Shown: piece by piece, positions 58,552 through 64,000 of the stretch
Numbering within the stretch: the stretch's first letter is position 1
How the letters are laid out: every line of letters starts with the position of its first letter
Source of the DNA: Bacillus smithii
GTDB taxonomy: Bacteria; Bacillota; Bacilli; Bacillales; DSM-4216
DNA length: 64,000 nt
Assembly: GCF_001050115.1 (NCBI RefSeq)
Contig: NZ_CP012024.1
Location: forward strand, 1,220,001 to 1,284,000
Direction of reading: 5' to 3'
Made by a program: the position numbers and the translations under genes
The notes under the pieces: generated by a model
The model's input: the letters and a program-made list of their open reading frames with translations, nothing else
Databases searched by the model: none
What the model was told of the DNA's origin: nothing

Positions 58552-60465
58552 TTGAAGCGTGTATCTCAAGTTACGGTTCGAAAACGTCTGACCTTTTTGC
58601 TGCTTGCAGGGATAGTTATATTCGCCGTTATTGATGTTAGACTTGGCTATGTTCAATTTGCCATGGGAGACATGCTCACGGATAAAGCGAAAGACTCATG
58701 GAGCCGAAATATACCATTTGAGCCTGAGCGCGGAAAAATTCTCGACCGAAATGGCGTTGCGCTAGCCACAAACAAGAGTGCTCCGACCATCTATGTCATG
58801 CCGCGGCAAATTGAAAATCCTGCAGAAGCTGCCGAAAAGTTGGCGGCTGTTCTGAATGCGAATGAAGAAAAATTGTATAAGCATTTGACGAAAAAAACTT
58901 CTATTGAACGCTTACCCGAAGGCAGAAAAATTTCTTATGAAAAAGCAAACGAAATTCGAGCGTTAGGAATCAAAGGAGTTTTTATTGCTGAGGATTCAAA
59001 GCGCTATTACCCATTTGGAAGCTATTTGTCGCATGTGCTGGGGTTCACGGGAATCGATAATCAAGGGTTAGCCGGGCTGGAATTGACATATGATAAAGAG
59101 TTGAGAGGACAGAAAGGCTCGATGAAATATTATTCTGATGCTAAGGGCAAAAAAATGCCCAATATGTCCGACGACTACCAACCTCCAATGGACGGGGAAG
59201 ATTTAGTGCTGACCATTGATACAAAAGTGCAAACGATTATTGAAAGGGAATTGGACAATGCAGAAGCCAAGTATAATCCGGACGGAATCATAGCTATTGC
59301 GATGAATCCCAATACAGGAGAAATTTTGGCGATGTCTTCTAGGCCTACTTTTAACCCTGCAAACTATAAAGAGGTCCCTCCGGAAATTTACAACCGAAAT
59401 TTGCCGATTTGGAGCACGTATGAACCTGGTTCGACATTCAAAATTATCACTCTTGCTGCGGCGCTTCAAGAAAAAAAGGTAGATTTGGAGCATGAAAAAT
59501 TTCATGATCCCGGTTATATTGAGGTGTCGGGTGCCACACTACATTGCTGGAAGCGGGGAGGACACGGGACGGAAACATTTTTGGAAGTGGTCCAAAACTC
59601 CTGCAACCCTGGTTTTGTCGAATTGGGAGAACGTTTGGGAAAAGAAAAATTGTTCAAGTATATTCATGATTTCGGCTTTGGCGAAAAAACCGGGATCGAC
59701 TTGCAAGGAGAAGGAAAAGGGTTATTATTCCCTATGAATAAAGTAGGGCCAGTTGAATTGGCTACTACCGCTTTCGGTCAAGGTGTTTCCGTTACTCCCA
59801 TTCAGCAGGTAGCAGCTGTTTCCGCTGCTATCAATGGCGGAATTTTGTACCAGCCGTATGTAGCAAAAGAATTAATTGATCCAAACACTCATGAGGTTCT
59901 GATGAGAAAAACTCCCGTTAAAAAGAGAAGAGTGATTTCGGAAGAGACATCTAAAAAAGTTCGCTATGCATTGGAAAGTGTCGTTGCGAAAGGGTCGGGA
60001 AAAAACGCCTATGTTGATTCTTACCGGGTGGGCGGAAAAACCGGAACGGCTCAGAAAGCACAAAACGGGCGTTATTTAGAAAATAATCATATCGTTTCTT
60101 TTATCGGGTTTGCACCTGCGGATGACCCTCAAATCGTCGTCTATGTGGCAGTCGACAATCCTAAAGGCACGATTCAATTCGGAGGAACCGTCGCGGCCCC
60201 GATTGTAGGCAAAATCATGGATGACAGTTTGCAAGCGATGAATGTCAAACCAAGAAAAAATCAAATCGAGAAAAAACGACAATGGAACGACCCGAAAGAA
60301 ATCAAGATTCCCAATTTGGAAGGAATGACAAAAAAAGAATTATTGGAACAACGATATCCATTACAATTCGATGTAAGCGGAAATGGAAATAAAGTGGTCA
60401 ATCAATCTCCAAAACCGGGAACGAAAGTAGAAGAGGGGGCTACTGTCCGCATTTTTATGAATTAG
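58552..60465 (+). CDS. spoVD: SpoVD, sporulation-specific penicillin-binding protein
   Basis: 637 aa class B PBP for spore cortex peptidoglycan in the mother cell, acting with SpoVE. Anchor helix (about 13-32), transpeptidase motifs STFK (S294, K297), SCN (348-350) and KTGT (494-497), and one C-terminal PASTA domain (about 578-637). Two cysteines, C330 and C349, match in position the redox pair of B. subtilis SpoVD (C332, C351) that is reduced by StoA. TTG start behind AAAGGAGGGG. Confidence 0.96.
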   Translation: MKRVSQVTVRKRLTFLLLAGIVIFAVIDVRLGYVQFAMGDMLTDKAKDSWSRNIPFEPERGKILDRNGVALATNKSAPTIYVMPRQIENPAEAAEKLAAVLNANEEKLYKHLTKKTSIERLPEGRKISYEKANEIRALGIKGVFIAEDSKRYYPFGSYLSHVLGFTGIDNQGLAGLELTYDKELRGQKGSMKYYSDAKGKKMPNMSDDYQPPMDGEDLVLTIDTKVQTIIERELDNAEAKYNPDGIIAIAMNPNTGEILAMSSRPTFNPANYKEVPPEIYNRNLPIWSTYEPGSTFKIITLAAALQEKKVDLEHEKFHDPGYIEVSGATLHCWKRGGHGTETFLEVVQNSCNPGFVELGERLGKEKLFKYIHDFGFGEKTGIDLQGEGKGLLFPMNKVGPVELATTAFGQGVSVTPIQQVAAVSAAINGGILYQPYVAKELIDPNTHEVLMRKTPVKKRRVISEETSKKVRYALESVVAKGSGKNAYVDSYRVGGKTGTAQKAQNGRYLENNHIVSFIGFAPADDPQIVVYVAVDNPKGTIQFGGTVAAPIVGKIMDDSLQAMNVKPRKNQIEKKRQWNDPKEIKIPNLEGMTKKELLEQRYPLQFDVSGNGNKVVNQSPKPGTKVEEGATVRIFMN

Positions 60466-60766
60466 CTGCAGGCGGCAATATGCCGCCTACCCATCTTTCT
60501 TCTTCAAAAAGTTAAGCAGAACCTACCATTCTGTGTTAATATGATTAAGTGACTGCCACAGCTCGACATTTTTTTCAATCTGTCTTTCCGTTTTAAAGTC
60601 ATTTTTCTTCGATATTGGTTCGCATTCTCGCAGGAATTTCGTTAAAATGAGAAAAGAGTGGCTGTCATGGCCAAGTATCCATCATCATAGTAAAGATTGA
60701 ATAAGCAAAACAGCCATACAGCCAAATACATAGGATGGATGCGACTGTTAGAAAGGATTGGACATA
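60466..60766. other. gap between spoVD and murE
   Basis: About 300 bases. A GGCGGCA/TGCCGCC hairpin (60471-60487) follows spoVD without a strong T-run. The murE promoter should lie in the rest; no clear element found. Confidence 0.5.
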
Positions 60767-62227
60767 ATGAAACTGCAAAGTTTGATAAAATCATTGCCTT
60801 TTTATCAGCTTACTTCCGAGCAAAACCCAGACATCACTTCGATTGAAAACGATCATCGCCAAGTGAAAAAGGGTTCCCTTTTTATTTGTATTAAAGGGTA
60901 TACGGTAAATGGTCATCAGTTTGCGAAGGCAGCAGCGGAACGACAGGCTGCAGCGATCGTGGCAGAGGAGCCTGTTGACGTTGATGTCCCGGTCGTATAT
61001 GTAAAAGATACAAAAAGAGCGATGGCCGTATTGGCCGATGCCTTTTATCAATCGCCGACAAAATCGTTAAAATTAATCGGAATCACGGGAACGAACGGTA
61101 AAACGACGACCAGTCATTTGCTGTACGAAATATTTCAGAAAGCGGGCGAAAAGGCTGGTTTGATCGGCACCATGTACATAAAAATAGGGGATAAAACGCT
61201 GGAAACCAAAAATACGACACCCGACAGCTTAACGTTGCAAAAAGTATTTCATCAAATGCAGGAAGAACAGGTCACGGCGGCGGCAATGGAAGTTTCCTCG
61301 CATGCCCTTGTCGAGGGGCGGGTGCATGGCTGTGACTATGATATTGCCGTTTTTACGAATTTAACTCAAGATCATTTGGATTATCACAAAACGATGGATG
61401 AGTATCGGAGAGCCAAAGGGCTGTTATTTGCCCAGCTGGGAAATACCTTTGACAGAGAAAAGCAAAAATTTGCCGTGCTGAACATCGACGACCCGGCTTC
61501 CGAGTACTTTATCCGCGAAACAGCTGCCCATATTGTCACGTACGGCATCGAACGGGAGGCTATATTTCGAGCCAAAAATATTGAACTCCACCCTTCGGGA
61601 ACAACGTTTGATTTAGTGTATCCGGACGGGGAATGTCAGATAAAAACGAAACTTGCCGGAAAATTTAATGTGTATAATGTTTTAGCGAGCATTGCTGCCG
61701 CATATGTTGCGAAAGTGGACTTCGATACGATCGTTTCAGCGGTAGGAGACATCGAAGGAGTGGCCGGCCGTTTTCAATTAATTCATGAAGGCCAAGATTT
61801 TTCTGTTATCGTGGATTATGCTCATACTCCAGACGGACTTGAAAATGTACTGAAAACGGTGCGCCAGTTGACAGACAAACGGATTTTCGTCGTCGTAGGC
61901 TGTGGCGGAGACAGGGACCGAACGAAGAGGCCTTTAATGGCGAAAGTAGCTTGTCAATATGCGACAGATCCGATTTTTACTTCGGATAACCCCCGTAGTG
62001 AAAATCCTTTAGCTATTTTGAAGGACATGGAAAAAGGGGTTGAAGGAGAGAAATACGAAATCATTCCGGATCGCCGTGAGGCCATTTTCAAAGCGATTAA
62101 AAAAGCATCCGCCGGCGATGTCGTTGTCATTGCGGGAAAAGGCCATGAAACGTACCAAATTATCGGCGATCGAGTGCTTCATTTTGATGATCGGGAAGTA
62201 GCTATTGAAGCTTTGAAGGAGAGATAA
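60767..62227 (+). CDS. murE: UDP-MurNAc-L-Ala-D-Glu:meso-diaminopimelate ligase
   Basis: 486 aa cytoplasmic ligase adding meso-DAP to the peptidoglycan precursor. N-terminal UDP-binding domain, ATP loop [10 protein letters not shown] (105-114), the carbamylated-lysine region and the DAP-specific motif DNPRSENP (near 410). The Asp-Asn-Pro-Arg sequence shows the DAP, not lysine, type. Start at ATG 60767 behind AAAGGATT. Confidence 0.97.
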   Translation: MKLQSLIKSLPFYQLTSEQNPDITSIENDHRQVKKGSLFICIKGYTVNGHQFAKAAAERQAAAIVAEEPVDVDVPVVYVKDTKRAMAVLADAFYQSPTKSLKLIGITGTNGKTTTSHLLYEIFQKAGEKAGLIGTMYIKIGDKTLETKNTTPDSLTLQKVFHQMQEEQVTAAAMEVSSHALVEGRVHGCDYDIAVFTNLTQDHLDYHKTMDEYRRAKGLLFAQLGNTFDREKQKFAVLNIDDPASEYFIRETAAHIVTYGIEREAIFRAKNIELHPSGTTFDLVYPDGECQIKTKLAGKFNVYNVLASIAAAYVAKVDFDTIVSAVGDIEGVAGRFQLIHEGQDFSVIVDYAHTPDGLENVLKTVRQLTDKRIFVVVGCGGDRDRTKRPLMAKVACQYATDPIFTSDNPRSENPLAILKDMEKGVEGEKYEIIPDRREAIFKAIKKASAGDVVVIAGKGHETYQIIGDRVLHFDDREVAIEALKER

Positions 62228-62231
62228 ATCC

Positions 62232-62678
62232 ATGCTATTCATGAAAGAAATAGCCGGATGGTTCAAGCAAGTCGCGGGAGCCAAAATGGAGGAAATTCGA
62301 ATTGAAACGGTTTCGATCACTTCCTCATTATCGATGCCAAAAGGGCTTTATTTGCCTGTTGAAGAAAATCCGAATTTTTTAGCGGCGATAAAACAAGGAG
62401 CGATTGCGGCATTGTGGAACACGGACAGCCCTTTGCCGAGATCGGTGCCTAACGATTTTCCAGTTTTTCAAACACAAGATTTATTTGATGCCTTTAACAC
62501 GATTGCTGAGAATTACAAGAAAAAAATAGAACAAGAAGAGTGGAAAGAAATGACAACTTTTATTTTTTATCAAAACGATCCATCATTCAATCAATATTTA
62601 CCATTCCACCTAGATGATGAAAGGGAAATGGAACAGCTGTTTTCATCTATTAATCAATATGGGAAGAGGAGGGGATAA
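62232..62678 (+). CDS. stand-alone MurF N-terminal-like domain protein
   Basis: 148 aa between murE and mraY. Residues about 20-95 ([69 protein letters not shown]) follow the pattern of the N-terminal UDP-binding domain of MurF. The ATP-binding GTNGKTT and all later ligase motifs are missing; the C-terminal 50 residues are different and acidic. SD AAGGAG is ten bases upstream and mraY starts three bases after its end. It cannot be an active ligase. Whether it binds UDP-MurNAc precursors is unknown. Confidence 0.75.
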   Translation: MLFMKEIAGWFKQVAGAKMEEIRIETVSITSSLSMPKGLYLPVEENPNFLAAIKQGAIAALWNTDSPLPRSVPNDFPVFQTQDLFDAFNTIAENYKKKIEQEEWKEMTTFIFYQNDPSFNQYLPFHLDDEREMEQLFSSINQYGKRRG

Positions 62679-62680
62679 CG

Positions 62681-63655
62681 ATGATGGAACAAGTGATTTT
62701 CTATACGATCTTGATGGGGTTTTTAATCACTGTGCTTCTTTCGCCCATTTTTATCCCCTTTTTGAGAAGATTAAAATTTGGGCAAAGCATTCGCAAAGAA
62801 GGGCCAAAATCCCACCAGAAAAAATCAGGCACACCAACAATGGGCGGAATCGTTATTTTACTGTCTATCATCATTACGACTCTAGTGATGACCGGAAAGT
62901 TTTCCAAACCGAATGTGGAAACCTATCTATTGCTTTTTGTGACAGTTGGATTTGGTCTGCTTGGATTTTTAGATGATTTTATTAAAGTGGTGATGAAGCG
63001 GAATTTAGGGTTGACATCCAAGCAAAAATTGTTGGGTCAAATCATTATTTCCGTTATTTTTTATTTTTTCTATAAGCAGCATCATTATTCAACGGAGTTG
63101 TCCATTCCATTTACGGATATATCGGTCGATTTGGGCTGGTTGTATGTATTGTTTGTTATTTTTTGGCTTGTTGGTTTTTCCAATGCTGTCAACTTGACAG
63201 ACGGTCTTGACGGGCTTGTTTCGGGAACGAGCGCGATTGCATTCGGGGCGTTCGGAGTGTTGGCTTGGAATCAATCGCAATATGAGACAGCTGTGTTTGC
63301 GATGGCAGTGGTGGGAGCTGTGTTAGGATTTCTCGTCTTTAATGCCCACCCGGCCAAAGTGTTTATGGGAGATACCGGTTCGTTGGCGCTTGGAGGTGCG
63401 ATTGCCACCATTTCTTTGCTAACGAAGCTTGAGCTCGTCCTTCTGGTCATCGGTGCGGTGTTTGTCGCAGAGACGCTGTCTGTTATATTGCAAGTGATTT
63501 CTTTTAAAACGACCGGCAAGCGTATTTTCCGGATGAGTCCGCTGCATCATCATTTTGAGCTCGGCGGTTGGTCAGAATGGCGTGTCGTCGTGACTTTTTG
63601 GACGGCCTCTCTTATTTGTGCAGGACTAGGAATCTATATCGGAGTGTGGGACTAA
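62681..63655 (+). CDS. mraY: phospho-MurNAc-pentapeptide transferase MraY
   Basis: 324 aa with ten transmembrane helices; makes lipid I from UDP-MurNAc-pentapeptide and undecaprenyl phosphate. [16 protein letters not shown] (about 40-55), [28 protein letters not shown] and SPLHHHFE are all present. Length equals that of B. subtilis MraY. SD GGAGGGG lies in the preceding gene. Confidence 0.97.
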   Translation: MMEQVIFYTILMGFLITVLLSPIFIPFLRRLKFGQSIRKEGPKSHQKKSGTPTMGGIVILLSIIITTLVMTGKFSKPNVETYLLLFVTVGFGLLGFLDDFIKVVMKRNLGLTSKQKLLGQIIISVIFYFFYKQHHYSTELSIPFTDISVDLGWLYVLFVIFWLVGFSNAVNLTDGLDGLVSGTSAIAFGAFGVLAWNQSQYETAVFAMAVVGAVLGFLVFNAHPAKVFMGDTGSLALGGAIATISLLTKLELVLLVIGAVFVAETLSVILQVISFKTTGKRIFRMSPLHHHFELGGWSEWRVVVTFWTASLICAGLGIYIGVWD

Positions 63656-64000
63656 TTGAAAACGATCACTAAATTTCAGCATAAAAAAGTATTAGTATTG
63701 GGCCTCGCCAAAAGCGGAGCAAGCGCGGCTTCACTTCTACATAAGCTTGGCGCATTTGTCACAGTAAACGATAAAAAACCTTTGCAGGAAAATCCTCAAG
63801 CCCAAGATTTACTGGAACAGGGCATAAAGGTGATCACGGGTTCCCATCCCATCGAATTGTTGGATGAGGGATATGAGTATATCGTCAAAAATCCCGGCAT
63901 TCCTTATTCGAACCCTCTTGTTCGGGGGGCTTTGGAACGTGGGATTCCGATTTTGACGGAAATAGAATTGGCTTATTTAATTTCGGAAGCTCCTATCATC
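63656..64000 (+). CDS. murD: UDP-MurNAc-L-Ala:D-glutamate ligase, N-terminal part
   Basis: TTG directly after the mraY stop opens a frame that runs off the right edge after 115 codons: [21 protein letters not shown] is the MurD N-terminus, followed by [12 protein letters not shown] and TEIELAY. It adds D-glutamate in peptidoglycan precursor synthesis. The ATP-binding part is outside the window. The SD, GGAGTGTGGG, is inside mraY. Confidence 0.93.
   Translation, partial: MKTITKFQHKKVLVLGLAKSGASAASLLHKLGAFVTVNDKKPLQENPQAQDLLEQGIKVITGSHPIELLDEGYEYIVKNPGIPYSNPLVRGALERGIPILTEIELAYLISEAPII

Overview
This window is a chromosomal segment of a spore-forming, low-to-moderate GC Firmicute of the family Bacillaceae. 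Gene order follows the Bacillus subtilis chromosome from ykrA/def through pdhABCD, SR1/speA, yktA-yktB-ykzI-yktC, ylaF-bipA-ylaH-ylaI-ylaJ-ylaK-ylaL-ylaN-ftsW, pycA, ctaA/ctaBCDEFG, the ylb genes, rpmF, gerR, bshC and the mraZ-rsmH-ftsL-pbpB-spoVD-murE-mraY-murD cluster. Sporulation genes (ylaJ, ylbD, ylbJ, gerR, spoVD) mark an endospore former, and a caa3-type oxidase with an attached cytochrome c domain marks an aerobe. I cannot fix the species. About a third of the genes appear to start with TTG behind strong Shine-Dalgarno (SD) sequences.

Layout. 1-6.6 kb: the end of a HAD phosphatase, peptide deformylase on the minus strand, and the whole pyruvate dehydrogenase operon ending in a strong terminator. 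6.7-9.4 kb: a small membrane protein, an SR1-like dual-function RNA encoding the SR1P peptide under two perfect-looking CcpN boxes, and arginine decarboxylase. 9.5-17.2 kb: an FMN oxidoreductase, ykt genes, inositol monophosphatase, BipA and small membrane or zinc-ribbon proteins. 17.4-18.85 kb: a CorA-type magnesium transporter on the minus strand with an elaborate leader. 19.4-24.4 kb: sporulation lipoprotein YlaJ, PIN-PhoH protein YlaK, YlaL, YlaN and FtsW. 24.6-36.5 kb: pyruvate carboxylase, haem A synthesis and caa3 oxidase genes. 36.5-53.97 kb: ylb genes, CoA synthesis (coaD, a PanE-like reductase), tRNA modification (tmcAL), rRNA methylation (rsmD), ribosomal protein L32 and bacillithiol synthesis (bshC). 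54.3-64 kb: the division and cell-wall cluster, open at the right edge in murD.

Functional links. PdhABCD and PycA are the two pyruvate exits into acetyl-CoA and oxaloacetate. SR1 is read from its own promoter under gluconeogenic control if CcpN behaves as in B. subtilis. CtaA and CtaB make the haem A that CtaCDEF needs, and CtaG plus a DUF420 protein are assembly factors. FtsW, FtsL, PBP2B, MurE, MraY and MurD build septal peptidoglycan, while SpoVD makes spore cortex.

The most striking element is the CorA leader (minus strand, 18839 down to 18400). A near-consensus promoter is followed by an M-box Mg2+ riboswitch, a strong hairpin, a 40-codon leader ORF carrying the acidic/proline run EPDPP (the same EPDP as in enterobacterial MgtL), and a hairpin that starts immediately after the leader stop codon and covers the corA SD. 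I know of no described Gram-positive system that combines an M-box with an EPDP leader peptide. Other items worth checking are a stand-alone MurF N-terminal-like domain between murE and mraY, an apparent minus-strand small gene with its own terminator at 42.5-42.75 kb, and a small ORF whose stop overlaps the start of a lipoprotein. I saw no rRNA or tRNA genes, no CRISPR array and no intact insertion sequence.
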